A DNA stretch of 64,000 bases, from contig JACEUQ010000001.1 in NCBI GenBank assembly GCA_024998815.1, positions 744,001 through 808,000 on the forward strand, read 5' to 3'. The translations under genes were made by a program, and so were the position numbers. Shown here in pieces: positions 37,420 to 45,927 of this stretch (positions within the stretch are counted from its first letter, which is position 1; each line of letters begins with the position of its first letter). The notes beneath the pieces were generated by a model. That model did not search any database. It was not told the origin of the DNA and saw nothing but the letters and a program-made list of their open reading frames with translations. The stretch is from Opitutus sp. Its GTDB lineage: Bacteria > Verrucomicrobiota > Verrucomicrobiia > Opitutales > Opitutaceae.

Positions 37420-38946
37420 GTGTCGCTCCCCCGCTCCTTCCACCCGACCCACACACGACATCAAGCCGCCGCCCTGCGCTCGTTCCGCGGCGACATGCGC
37501 GCCAGCGCCGCCCTACACCCGCTGGAAAACGCCCTGATTATCATCGCGGGCAGCCTGCTCTGTTTTATGCCGTGGGCGCTCGGCACGATGCACGTCTGGA
37601 GCCAGTTCATCAGCCTGGGGCTGGCCGCCCTGGCCTTCGTCGTGGCGATGCCCAACCGCCATTACCGCGACGAACTCGCGCCCCAAGGCGACTTCAAGCT
37701 GATCATGTGGCCCAAGCTGGTGCGCTTCCCCCTCTTTTGGCTCGGGCTGATGCTGCTCGGCTACATCCTCATTCAGGCGCTCAACCCGGCGTGGACCTAC
37801 ATGCGCGACGGCACGTCCTGGTGGCTGCAACGCGTCGAACACATCGCTTGGCTGCCCGCCGGCATGGAGACCCCCTTCGAAGACATGAACCCGTGGCGCG
37901 TACTCCTCTTCTACGGCGCGGCGTGGTTGCTGACCTGTGCGCTATGGGTGGGCGTCACACGCCGGGCCGCCGTGCAGCGCCTCTTTACCATCATCATCGC
38001 CAACGGCGTTTTGCTGGCGATCATCGGCATCCTGCAACGGGTCACCCACGCCAAGTACGTCCTGTGGGGACTTAAAGACGTCAACACCGCGGGGAATTTC
38101 TTCGCCACCATCATCTACAAAAACCACGCCGGCGCCTATTTTAACCTGGTGCTGATGCTCGCCGTGGGCCTGTTGTATTGGCACTTTGCCCGCGCCGAAC
38201 GCCGCCTTGAACGCGCCAGTCCCGCCCCGGTGTTTGCCTTTGGCTCCGTGGTGCTAGGCCTCGGGGTGCTGCTCAGCTTCTCGCGCGCCGGAACCCTGTT
38301 GATGCTCGCCTTCATGCTGATAGCCTTCATCGGCTTTGTCATTCGGTGCACGCTGACCGAAGGCGAAGGCCGCAGCCCCTGGGTAACCGCCCTACTCTGC
38401 CTCGGCTTTTCCCTATTTATCGGCCTCGGAGCGTATTTCCTCAACACCGACCAATCCTTCAACCGCCTGGGCAAACTCATCCAAGACGGTAAGACAGACA
38501 GCTCCGTGGCCACGCGAGTATTAGCGCGCACGGCGACCCTCGAAATGGCCAAGGATAATATAGTGACCGGCTGGGGCGCGGGCAGTTTCCGCCACTATTT
38601 CCCCGTTTATCAACGCCACTACCCGGACATCTATAATGTGTCTTGGAACTCCAAGCTAAAGATGCGCTGGGAATTTGCGCACAATGACTACGTACAAGTC
38701 CTGGCCGAACTCGGCCTGATTGGTGTTGCCCTACTCCTGGCGATGGTGGGAGCTGCGATACGACACCTACGCAAACAAAAAGCCCACCTACGCCCGCACC
38801 TCATGTTTATGATATTGGCGCTGGTGATTACCGCAGCGCACGCGTGGGTGGATTTCCAATTCCACAACCCGGCTATATTAGTACTCTGGTGCGCGTCCGC
38901 CGCCCTAATCGGCCGCTGGGCCGAGTTCGAAAACCAGCGAAACTAA
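37420..38946 (+). CDS. O-antigen ligase/polymerase (Wzy-like) membrane protein
   Basis: 508 residues from GTG 37420; ATG 37495 would give 483 and is equally acceptable. About ten membrane segments. The large periplasmic loop after ~340 carries TRVLARTATLEMAKDNIVTGWGAGSF and HNDYVQVLAELGLIG, typical of Wzy_C/WaaL proteins that join or polymerise undecaprenyl-linked sugars. It follows the GspB-like gene by 20 bases and is the last gene before the island. It may work with the sugar operon beyond 47341. Confidence 0.85.
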   Translation: MSLPRSFHPTHTRHQAAALRSFRGDMRASAALHPLENALIIIAGSLLCFMPWALGTMHVWSQFISLGLAALAFVVAMPNRHYRDELAPQGDFKLIMWPKLVRFPLFWLGLMLLGYILIQALNPAWTYMRDGTSWWLQRVEHIAWLPAGMETPFEDMNPWRVLLFYGAAWLLTCALWVGVTRRAAVQRLFTIIIANGVLLAIIGILQRVTHAKYVLWGLKDVNTAGNFFATIIYKNHAGAYFNLVLMLAVGLLYWHFARAERRLERASPAPVFAFGSVVLGLGVLLSFSRAGTLLMLAFMLIAFIGFVIRCTLTEGEGRSPWVTALLCLGFSLFIGLGAYFLNTDQSFNRLGKLIQDGKTDSSVATRVLARTATLEMAKDNIVTGWGAGSFRHYFPVYQRHYPDIYNVSWNSKLKMRWEFAHNDYVQVLAELGLIGVALLLAMVGAAIRHLRKQKAHLRPHLMFMILALVITAAHAWVDFQFHNPAILVLWCASAALIGRWAEFENQRN

Positions 38947-39010
38947 AACGCGTGCCGTTAAGGCTTGTTAACCAAGAAACCCAGCCAACAAGCTCAAATA
39001 AACCAAACCA

Positions 39011-39105
39011 GTTAACCGCAAAAGTCGCGAAATCACGCAAAAACGAACCACCTCAATTCTGATGCTCCCACTTTCGCGACATTTTGCGTTTTTTGTGGTT
39101 CAAAA
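39011..39105. repeat. Long inverted repeat (AACCGCAAAAGTCGCGAAA type)
   Basis: Left arm GTTAACCGCAAAAGTCGCGA and right arm TCGCGACATTTTGCGTTTTT with GTGGTTC pair imperfectly. Each arm has a quasi-repeat of CGCAAAA/CGCGAAA. Confidence 0.6.
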
Positions 39106-39119
39106 TGCTGGATCAGGAA

Positions 39120-39197
39120 TTAACATCGTTACGCGAAGTTATAATCCCCAATCCGATTCTCCGCTTCGCGAGTCTATGGATCGACTTCGCGGTTAAC
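39120..39197. repeat. Inverted repeat with CTTCGCGAG/CTTCGCGGTTAA module
   Basis: Left ACGCGAAGTTATAATC..., right GATCGACTTCGCGGTTAA. The block CTATGGATCGACTTCGCGG recurs near 40317, 42141, 42219 and 47098. Confidence 0.55.
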
Positions 39198-39478
39198 CAA
39201 TCAGTAAAGAGTAGCGGGTAGTTCAGAGCTAGGAGCTCATAGCTATTAGCTTATAGCTCAATCTCGTGTAATTTCGTGTTTGTCGTGGGCAAAAATCCAT
39301 CTGCCGTTTCTTCCGTGTATTCAGTGTTTTCCGTGGGCAAAACACCGCTACTTCGCACCCTTCGCTGCTAAACAATCCATAGCAAACCGTGGGCATGAGC
39401 ATGCCTGAACCCTTAGCACGCCTTCATTCAATTGAGTAACCCTATTGACGGCACTCCACCGCAAGGTAATTTGTGCGC

Positions 39479-39859
39479 ATGGGGCCATCCTATGCTAAGT
39501 TAACACTGCGGAATCCGAAGAACTCCGAACTTGCGGGCGTTACCGTCGAAGCTCTAGCAGACACCGGTTCAGTTTATTTGATTATACCTGAACATGTTAG
39601 ACTACAACTAGGCCTTCAGGAGCAGTCAAAAAAAGAAGTTGAACTGGCGGATGCATCTAAGCGGATGGTGCCCTATGTCGGGCCGATTGAGGTATCATTT
39701 AAGAACCGAGTGGCCTTTGTTGGTGCAATTGTCATGGGTGACGAAGTTTTGCTCGGTGCCATTCCGATGGAGGATATGGATTTGGTCATTATGCCCCAGC
39801 AACGCCGCGTGGATATAAATCCACAGAACCCCAATTACGCGGCCGCCAAAGCCAAGTAA
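39479..39859 (+). CDS. Clan AA (retropepsin-like) aspartic protease
   Basis: 126 residues. ALADTGSVYLIIPEHVRLQL contains the single DTG active-site loop of retroviral-type proteases, which work as dimers. LGAIPMEDMDLVIMPQ and NPQNPNY are the conserved C-terminal block of the small prokaryotic clan AA family. A GTG two codons upstream (39473) is spaced better from AAGG, but family members start at MG(L/P)xYA, so ATG 39479 is used. No partner gene; the substrate is unknown. Confidence 0.85.
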   Translation: MGPSYAKLTLRNPKNSELAGVTVEALADTGSVYLIIPEHVRLQLGLQEQSKKEVELADASKRMVPYVGPIEVSFKNRVAFVGAIVMGDEVLLGAIPMEDMDLVIMPQQRRVDINPQNPNYAAAKAK

Positions 39860-40067
39860 TTTCCGGAATTCGCGTCCATCGTTCAGATCGAGCTTCGTGA
39901 CCCTTCGCGTACTTCGCGGTTAAAAAACTCCATTTTCCTACTTCCGCCTTTCGTGTCATTTCGTGTGTTTCGTGGGCCAAAATCCATCTGCCGATTCTTC
40001 CGTGTATTCAGTGTATTCCGTGTATTCCGTGGGTAACTCTCTGAAATCCTAATTCAACCTAAATCCG

Positions 40068-40220
40068 GCATTAGAATTTAACCACGGATTACACAGATTG
40101 CACGAATTTAATAACTTACATGCTATTACGCATTAAAATGTAATTCGACCCGTGGTGTGCATTAGGATTCTTTTATTCGTTAGTAATCTGTGGATTCCGT
40201 GCAATCTGTGGTTCTAATGC
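40068..40220. repeat. Long inverted repeat (ACCACGGATTACACAGATT type)
   Basis: Left arm GCATTAGAATTTAACCACGG continuing ATTACACAGATTGCACGAAT; right arm ATTCGTTAGTAATCTGTGG, then ATTCCGTGCAATCTGTGG and TTCTAATGC. The right arm has two copies of the AATCTGTGG block where the left has one, so it is quasi-repeated. Confidence 0.7.
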
Positions 40221-40248
40221 TTTTTCTCGGTTAAAACGACCAAGCCGC

Positions 40249-40340
40249 TTTAACCGCGAAGACGAACCAGAGACTCGCAAAGTATAATCCCCAATCAGAT
40301 TCTCTGCTTCGCGAGCCTATGGATCGAGTTCGCGGTTAAA
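40249..40340. repeat. Long inverted repeat (TTTAACCGCGAAGACG type)
   Basis: TTTAACCGCGAAGACGAACC and GGATCGAGTTCGCGGTTAAA are the outer arms; GACTCGCAAAG and CTGCTTCGCGAG are the inner ones. Confidence 0.65.
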
Positions 40341-40554
40341 AACTCCGGTTGGTTCGCTGGGGTGGCGCCAAGCTCCATATCGTGTTCCCGTGTTGGAACA
40401 AATCCGGTCACTTACCATGAAAATTCGATGTGTCACATCGAGAATTCAATGATGCTACCACCGTCCGCTGCCTTAAGGTGGTCACAAAATAGGCGAATGC
40501 TGCTCAAAGCTAATAGCTCATGGATTTTAACTTGAAAATCCGCAACATGGTTGC

Positions 40555-41700
40555 ATGATTTCAACCATGATCGACCGCCCCAGCTACCACCACGCCGTAG
40601 AACGGGCCTTAGCGAGGAGTCCAATTGTCGCGCTTTTAGGGCCACGCCAATGCGGAAAAACCAGTTTAGCCCGGCGGTTTCTCCCCGTCGAGCATCCCCA
40701 GTATTTCGACCTTGAGGACCCAGTGGTCGCTTCCTTGATGGAGAATCCCCTCACCGCCCTGCGGCACCTCAAGGGACTGGTGGTGATCGATGAAGCCCAG
40801 CGCCAACCGGGGCTGTTTCCGGTCCTGCGGGTGCTGGCCGATCGCTCAGAACAACCGGCCACGTTTTTGATTTTAGGCAGCGCTTCGCCGGAATTAGCCC
40901 GTCAATCCTCCGAGTCGCTGGCTGGGCGGGTTGAAATCATCGAAATGCGCGGCTTTGACCTCAGCGAGGTCGGCCCCACAGCACAAGAAAACCTTTGGCT
41001 ACGCGGAGGCTTCCCCCGCTCCTTTTTAGCGGCGACCGACGAAGACAGTACTGTTTGGCGCAAGCAGTTTATCGGCACCTTCCTAGAGCGGGACTTGGCG
41101 GCCCTGGGCTTTGGTTTGTCACCCGCCCTGATGCGCCGTTTCTGGCTGATGTTGGCCCACTACCACGGCCAAATTTGGAATGGGACCGAAATCGCCGCCT
41201 CGTTGGGGGTGGCCCCGAATACCGCCCGCGCTTATTTGGATGCCCTGGAGCAAACTTTTATGGTGCGCCGGCTCCTGCCATGGCACAATAACTTGGGCAA
41301 ACGCCTGGTTAAAACCCCCAAGTTGTATTTCCGCGACACCGGACTGCTGCACACCCTATTGGGGGTTGGCACAGGCATGGAATTATTAACACACCCCAAG
41401 TCCGGCGCATCCTGGGAAGGTTTTGCGCTGGAAGAGCTCATCCGCGCGGAGGCTCCGGACGAGGTCTATTTTTATGCCGTTCATAGCGGCAGTGAGCTCG
41501 ACCTATTAATGATCAAAAAAGGTCGACGGATAGGGGTGGAGTTTAAGCGCGCCGATGCACCGAAGTTGACCCGATCGATGGAAATATCTTTAACCGACCT
41601 AGTATTGGACGAACTCTGGGTAATCTATCCAGGAACCCGCAGCTACGGTCTCGCCGATAAAGTCACAGCGCGTCCTTTAATAATTAAGGGGGAGAGCTAG
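40555..41700 (+). CDS. AAA ATPase with C-terminal DUF4143
   Basis: 381 residues. Walker A LLGPRQCGKTSLAR (~28-41), Walker B LVVIDEAQRQPGLF, then LILGSASPEL. The second half is DUF4143: RDTGLLHTLLGV, WEGFALEELIRAE and the nuclease-like end YFYAVHSGSELDLLMIKKGRRIGVEFKR (~308-335), where E..D..K residues resemble a PD-(D/E)XK core. Common in bacterial genomic islands; the biological role is not established. Its TAG stop is supplied by the first unit of the GAGCTAG array that follows. Confidence 0.85.
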   Translation: MISTMIDRPSYHHAVERALARSPIVALLGPRQCGKTSLARRFLPVEHPQYFDLEDPVVASLMENPLTALRHLKGLVVIDEAQRQPGLFPVLRVLADRSEQPATFLILGSASPELARQSSESLAGRVEIIEMRGFDLSEVGPTAQENLWLRGGFPRSFLAATDEDSTVWRKQFIGTFLERDLAALGFGLSPALMRRFWLMLAHYHGQIWNGTEIAASLGVAPNTARAYLDALEQTFMVRRLLPWHNNLGKRLVKTPKLYFRDTGLLHTLLGVGTGMELLTHPKSGASWEGFALEELIRAEAPDEVYFYAVHSGSELDLLMIKKGRRIGVEFKRADAPKLTRSMEISLTDLVLDELWVIYPGTRSYGLADKVTARPLIIKGES

Positions 41701-41876
41701 GAGCTGGGAGCTAAGAGCTAGGAGCTAGGAGCTAGGAGCTGGGAGCTAAGAGCTAGGAGCTAGGAGCTGGGAGCTAAGAGCTAGGAGCTAGGAGCTAAGA
41801 GCTAGGAGCTAGGAGCTAAGAGCTAGGAGCTAGGAGCTAAGAGCTAGGAGCTAGGAGCTAGGAGCTCCAATTATTC
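41694..41876. repeat. GAGCTNN heptad array
   Basis: About 25 tandem copies of a 7-bp unit GAGCT(A/G)(A/G): GAGCTAG, GAGCTGG, GAGCTAA. The units form a 21-bp higher-order period (two AG/GG-type units then GAGCTAA). The first unit contains the stop codon of the upstream ATPase. Confidence 0.92.
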
Positions 41877-41945
41877 CGTGGGGCACCAATCCGACTTTTG
41901 TGTACTTGGTGTGTTTCGTGGTTAAAAATTTAAACCCACAGAGTT

Positions 41946-42035
41946 GTTAACCGCAAAAGATGCAAAAGGACGCAAATATACGCTCCTAGATATATAACTT
42001 CACTACTCGCGAGTTTGTGCGCAATTTGCGGTTAA
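41946..42035. repeat. Long inverted repeat (TTAACCGCAAAAGATGC type)
   Basis: GTTAACCGCAAAAGATGCAA and TGTGCGCAATTTGCGGTTAA pair imperfectly around an AT-rich centre. Confidence 0.6.
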
Positions 42036-42070
42036 TAAATTCGGGATCCGCGAGCACCGCAACCAATCCG

Positions 42071-42161
42071 TTTTAACCGGGAAGATGAGCCAAAGACTCG
42101 CTAAGTGAGGAATGGGATTATCGAGATCTACTTCGCGAGCCTATGGATCGACTTCGCGGTT
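42071..42161. repeat. Long inverted repeat (TTTTAACCGGGAAGATGAGCC type)
   Basis: TTTTAACCGGGAAGATGAGC faces CTATGGATCGACTTCGCGGT, with GACTCGCTAAG and CTTCGCGAG nearer the centre. Confidence 0.5.
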
Positions 42162-42262
42162 GCCAAAACAGTAGTGAGTAGTGGGTAGCGAGTAGTGAGT
42201 AGATCAATCCCCTTCGCGAGCCTATGGATCGACTTCGCGGTTAAAAAAATCAGTAGCGGGTA

Positions 42263-43377
42263 TTAGTCGTTGCGTAAGTTTCGGCAGTTGACTCAAATTG
42301 CAGCATACTTCGTGTTTTTCATTTGGAAAAACGATTTTATCAACATGGAGGTGCTCTTTATGTCCTTCATTATTTGAACGATCGAGCGCTTAAATTCTTT
42401 TTTAGTAATGATAAATAGTTTTGAGAGTCGAGCCTTGGCGTGATTCCAGACCTGTTCATCGGGGTTTACCTCTGGTGAGTATCGTGGTAGGTTAGCGATG
42501 GTGATTTCACCATTTTGTGTTGCAACAAAGCTGTTTACCTCAGCTGAATTGTGGTAGCTTGCATTATCAGCAATCACGATAATCGGACACTCGGCGTCTT
42601 GAAGTAGTTTTTTAAGGAACTCGATAAATCGGGCTGAATTCATAAAGCCCTCAAAGCATGTGAAATGCATGTCGCCTCGGGGGCTGACGGCACTGATCAG
42701 CTTTAGGCTGAATCTATCGCCGCTGTCCTCTACTTCTGGAGTCTCCCCTATTTTACCCCAAGTTGTTCCCCTGTGCGAATCGGAGCGAATGGCACTCTCA
42801 TCAACAAAAAAGATCTGTGCGCCGGTTTTTAGAGCCAATTCCCTTAATCCAGGGAAGGTCGTATTCAGGTAGCACTTCATTTCATCCGGATTTCTCTTAT
42901 AGCTTTTATAGATAGGGCGTTGCGGGCTTAATCCGAGGTGTCCGAGTAAGCGGCTGACGCCGCTTTTGCTCAGCTCAACTTTATGCTCCTTCTTCAATAC
43001 GGCCCGAATTATATTTAGCGTCCACAAGCAAAACGGTAGTTGAAATTGGCGAGGATCGCCTAGCGTTATTGCTTTATAAAGCCACTCCATCACTTCCCCA
43101 TTCACCTTTCTTGGCCGACCGCTTCGGTCAGACTCCAGTAGCGCGTGGTGCCCGCCGTGCCGATAAGCCGATAGCCAGCTAAACAGTGTCCGGTGTGGTA
43201 TACTCAGCATGCGGGCAACATCGGAGATGGCCTCCCCCGACTGGATTGCATCTACGGCCATTTTCCTCTTTGCGTTACGCACCTGTATCTTTACGCCTGA
43301 TTTTGTGGTCTTAATTTCGGTCATTACGAAATTTATACAATTAAGCTATACTATGCAATGACTTTCGCAACGATTAA
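42263..43377. mobile_element. IS630-family insertion sequence, 1115 bp
   Basis: Ends TTAGTCGTTGCGTAAGT and (inverted) TTAATCGTTGCGAAAGT, flanked by TA on both sides, as IS630/Tc1-mariner elements require. One complete transposase gene. The flanks GTAGCGGG-TA and TA-GTGAGTAGG suggest that it landed inside a GAGTAGT heptad stretch. Confidence 0.9.
42293..43324 (-). CDS. IS630-family transposase
   Basis: 343 residues. N-terminal HTH (AISDVARMLSIPHRTLFSWL) and ESDRSGRPRKV, then a DDE core: FFVDESAIRSD, VIADNASYHNS and LPRYSPEVNPDEQVWNHAK with the catalytic acids. No frameshift, unlike many IS630 copies, so it may be active. Confidence 0.95.
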   Translation of the reverse strand: MTEIKTTKSGVKIQVRNAKRKMAVDAIQSGEAISDVARMLSIPHRTLFSWLSAYRHGGHHALLESDRSGRPRKVNGEVMEWLYKAITLGDPRQFQLPFCLWTLNIIRAVLKKEHKVELSKSGVSRLLGHLGLSPQRPIYKSYKRNPDEMKCYLNTTFPGLRELALKTGAQIFFVDESAIRSDSHRGTTWGKIGETPEVEDSGDRFSLKLISAVSPRGDMHFTCFEGFMNSARFIEFLKKLLQDAECPIIVIADNASYHNSAEVNSFVATQNGEITIANLPRYSPEVNPDEQVWNHAKARLSKLFIITKKEFKRSIVQIMKDIKSTSMLIKSFFQMKNTKYAAI

Positions 43378-43441
43378 TAGTGAGTAGGTTCGAGCCTTTC
43401 GCGCCGCTTCACGTAACTTCGCGCCCTTCGCGGTACAAAAA

Positions 43442-43512
43442 TCAGAAGCTCCCAGCTCATAGCTCATAGCTCCCAGCTCTCAGCTCCCTGCTCGCCGCTC
43501 CCAGCTCCCATC
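43442..43512. repeat. AGCTCNN heptad array
   Basis: Units AGCTCCC, AGCTCAT, AGCTCAT, AGCTCCC, AGCTCTC, AGCTCCC and variants run up to the stop of higA1; the same array as at 41694 in the opposite orientation. Confidence 0.8.
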
Positions 43513-43513
43513 C

Positions 43514-43810
43514 CTAAGCGGCAACCGCGAGAGGCTCCACCTCCGCTTCGATTTTATCCATCTCCAAGGTTTCTAGGTCATAAAGGGACTGCAGTCCTAG
43601 CCAGAACTGGGCGCTATTCCCAAAAAAACGCCCCAGCCTTGCCGCAGTGTCGGCGGTGATGCTGCGACGGCCATTAATAATCGATGAAAGCCGACTCTGC
43701 GGAATATGCAAAGCCTTAGCTAAGGCATACTGAGTGAGTCCATAGTCAGCCAAAAAATCCTCTTTGATAATTTCCCCCGGATGCCAAGGGCGTAGAGTTT
43801 TTACGTTCAT
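43514..43810 (-). CDS. higA: HigA-family antitoxin (locus 1)
   Basis: 98 residues from ATG 43810 (MNVKTLRPWHPGEIIKEDF). HTH of the XRE/VapI-HigA type: LTQYALAKALHIPQSRLSSI and INGRRSITADTAARLGRFFG, ending in a short C-terminal tail. HigA represses its operon and neutralises HigB. The partner higB upstream is interrupted by an IS, so this antitoxin now stands without a working toxin. Its own promoter is not evident; the operon promoter lies beyond the IS. Confidence 0.92.
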   Translation of the reverse strand: MNVKTLRPWHPGEIIKEDFLADYGLTQYALAKALHIPQSRLSSIINGRRSITADTAARLGRFFGNSAQFWLGLQSLYDLETLEMDKIEAEVEPLAVAA

Positions 43811-43915
43811 AAAATAAGTGTGTCGATTAAAATGAAAGTTAATGATAATCCTCAAAAAGCACATCGCTGGGACCGGCGGTTGACCAAATAAAAGTGATGC
43901 GCCACTGCATATTTA

Positions 43916-45722
43916 GAGCCTGTCCCGAAAGCATAAAAACCTAGCAGTGAACTATTAGCATAAGTTTAATGATGCCTAAAGAGGGGTAATTCCCTGGTTT
44001 TGGTCAAAAAAAAGCCGCTATAATCGGCCATGAAGTCAAAACCCGTATCCGCCACCTCGGCCATTGCCCTGCAACGCTGGTTGCGTCCGGCGCTAACGCC
44101 AGTCGGTGCCAATAAAGATTACGCCGAGTTTCGCCAGCAATTGGAAGGACTCGACGCGTTGTTGCGTGGCAGCCACTTGGAGACGATGGCGATGGACTTT
44201 GCCAAGGCGGGGGCAGGCCAAGCCAGTGTCGCACAACTACGCCAGCGTATGGAGTTTGCGCTCAAAGCGTTACGCTTTGAAGTGTTGCGGGTGCATTTGG
44301 GCAACATATCCTTTCGCGAGCTTTCCCGTAGCATTGCCTCAAGTGATTTACTGGCGGATTTTTGCGGTGTTCGCACGCTTGAGGGAATCAAGGGGGCGTC
44401 CAAAAGTGTGCTGGAGCGGGCCTCGAAGTTTTTCACCGCCGAACAGGTGCGCTGGATGGGGCAAGTGTTGGTGGAGATGTGCGGCGAGAAGGATCGCGCC
44501 ACTGAACTCGGGTTGAGCGCGCCGCTGGACATGGATGTTTGCCTCATCGACGGCACGTGCTTGGAGACCAACATCCACTTCCCGGTGGACTGGGTGCTGT
44601 TGCGTGATGTGTCCAAGACTTTGCTCAAGGCCATGATTTTAATCCGCCGCGCTGGACTGCTCCACCGTATGCCTGAAGAGCCGGAGTGCTTTGCCAAGCA
44701 GATGAACAAGTTGTGCATGTCAATGACCCACGCAGGCCGCCGCAACGACGCCAAGCGCGCGCGTAAACAGATCCTGCGCAAGATGAAGACGCTGTTACGC
44801 ACGATCGGAGAACATGCCCGCCGCCACCGCGACCTGTTGGCGCAGAAGTATAGCCAAACCCATTACAGCCAACGCCAAACCAAGCGGATAACCACCCGCA
44901 TCGACGCTATGCTCGGCCAACTGCCCGCCGTCATCAAGCAGGCCCACGAGCGCATCATCGGCGGACGCCCGGTGCCCAACGACCAAAAGATCCTCAGCGT
45001 GCATGAACTTGATGTGAACGTACTGGTTCGCGGCAAAGCAGGGAGCCAAGTCGAGTTTGGCAACTCGTTGCTGTTGAGCGAGGCGCTCTCCGGTTTAATC
45101 ACCGACTGGCAACTCTACCAGGGCGCGGCTCCGGCAGAATGGTGCCAACTCGAGGAAAGCCTGGCGCGGCAGAACCGCTTTGACCTGAGTGCGCCGATTA
45201 GCGCGGTCGGCACCGACCGCGGCTTCGCCACCAAAAAAACTTCCGCAATGCTCAAGCAACAAGACGTTTACGATGCGGTATGCCCGCGTGATCCGCACGC
45301 GCTCAAGGAGCGTTTGAGCGAAAAACGCTTCGCCCAATTGCAGCGGCGCCGTTCGGCGACCGAAGCGCGCATTGCGATCCTCAAACAACGCCTCGGCGGA
45401 CGCTTGCGCTGTAAAGGGTTTGCCAACCGCTACCGTTCGGTGGGTTGGAGTGTACTCGGTCACAACCTCTGGCTGGTGTCACGAATCCTTGCCGAGGAAA
45501 TAACACTTCCGCTGGCCGCTTAATTCAATTTTCCGGCAAAAATGTGAATAACCCTGGGGCTCGCCCCGGCTTTGCCGTACCTTACTACCGCGCTTGGGGG
45601 CGGGAAAAATCGATTCGGGCCGCCGTTTAACGTCGCTGGGGTGATTCGTGCCACCTCGTTCGCCCGCAATCCCAATGGACCTCTGCGCACTTTTTAAAAA
45701 TCCGGAAATTTGGGACAGGCTC
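43916..45722. mobile_element. Insertion sequence, 1807 bp, in higB
   Basis: Inverted ends GAGCCTGTCCC at 43916-43926 and its complement at 45712-45722. Target duplication TATTTA at 43910-43915 and 45723-45728. One transposase gene on the plus strand, in the opposite direction to higB. The element appears intact. Confidence 0.92.
44030..45523 (+). CDS. DDE transposase (ISNCY/IS1182-like)
   Basis: 497 residues. DVCLIDGTCLETNIHFPVDWV is the first catalytic block (DxT..ETNIHxPxD pattern), VGTDRGFATKKTS the second, and the C-terminal GGRLRCKGFANRYRSVGWSVLGHNLW the third with a late acid in SATEARIAILKQR. Exact IS family is not certain from motifs. Lower similarity in base use to the host genes is not marked. 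Confidence 0.85.
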   Translation: MKSKPVSATSAIALQRWLRPALTPVGANKDYAEFRQQLEGLDALLRGSHLETMAMDFAKAGAGQASVAQLRQRMEFALKALRFEVLRVHLGNISFRELSRSIASSDLLADFCGVRTLEGIKGASKSVLERASKFFTAEQVRWMGQVLVEMCGEKDRATELGLSAPLDMDVCLIDGTCLETNIHFPVDWVLLRDVSKTLLKAMILIRRAGLLHRMPEEPECFAKQMNKLCMSMTHAGRRNDAKRARKQILRKMKTLLRTIGEHARRHRDLLAQKYSQTHYSQRQTKRITTRIDAMLGQLPAVIKQAHERIIGGRPVPNDQKILSVHELDVNVLVRGKAGSQVEFGNSLLLSEALSGLITDWQLYQGAAPAEWCQLEESLARQNRFDLSAPISAVGTDRGFATKKTSAMLKQQDVYDAVCPRDPHALKERLSEKRFAQLQRRRSATEARIAILKQRLGGRLRCKGFANRYRSVGWSVLGHNLWLVSRILAEEITLPLAA

Positions 45723-45927
45723 TATTTACCCGTATTGCGTAGCGACCTTTGCCGCTGAGCGCATGAAAATGATTGGAGGGTGGAATATAGAGATCGTCGA
45801 GTCGCTGAGCGAGTTTGAGGAAATTTAGTCGTTTAAGCGCTTGGCGCTGGATTTCAACGGGGAGTTTGCGGACGAAACACCCATTAGCCAACTGCTCGGT
45901 GATTTCGTCAGCGAAACTCTGGATCAT

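Larger units (their letters stand above)
38947..39478. other. Repeat-rich spacer at the start of the island
   Basis: No gene. An inverted repeat at 39011-39105 (GTTAACCGCAAAA arms), another at 39120-39197, a short heptad stretch near 39206-39262 (GAGTAGC, GAGCTAG, AGCTCAT-like), then CGTG-rich modules at 39265-39340. The rest shows no clear structure. Confidence 0.6.
39860..40554. other. Repeat-rich spacer
   Basis: No gene in 695 bases. CGTG-rich modules (39915-40035), a long inverted repeat (40068-40220), another (40249-40340), then about 210 bases with no further structure before the ATPase gene. Confidence 0.6.
41877..42262. other. Spacer with CGTG modules, inverted repeats and GAGTAGT heptads
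   Basis: No gene. A GTGTGTTTCGTGGTTAAAA module (41905-41930), an inverted repeat at 41946-42035, another at 42071-42161, and a heptad run GAGTAGT/GGGTAGC/GAGTAGT at 42173-42202. Another copy of the CTATGGATCGACTTCGCGG module precedes the IS630 end. Confidence 0.6.
43839..45927 (-). pseudogene. higB: HigB-type toxin interrupted by an IS (locus 1)
   Basis: Joining 45927-45723 to 43909-43839 (minus strand, one target copy removed) gives a complete HigB: MIQSFADEITEQLANGCFVR, then KLPVEIQRQALKRLNFLKLA, LDDLYIPPSNHFHALSGKGR, YAIRVNMQWRITFIWST and ending FEDYH. The IS at 43916-45722 splits it after the codon for the Val/Asn of YAIRVN. HigB cleaves mRNA on ribosomes; this copy cannot. Its stop lies 29 bases before higA. 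Confidence 0.92.
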
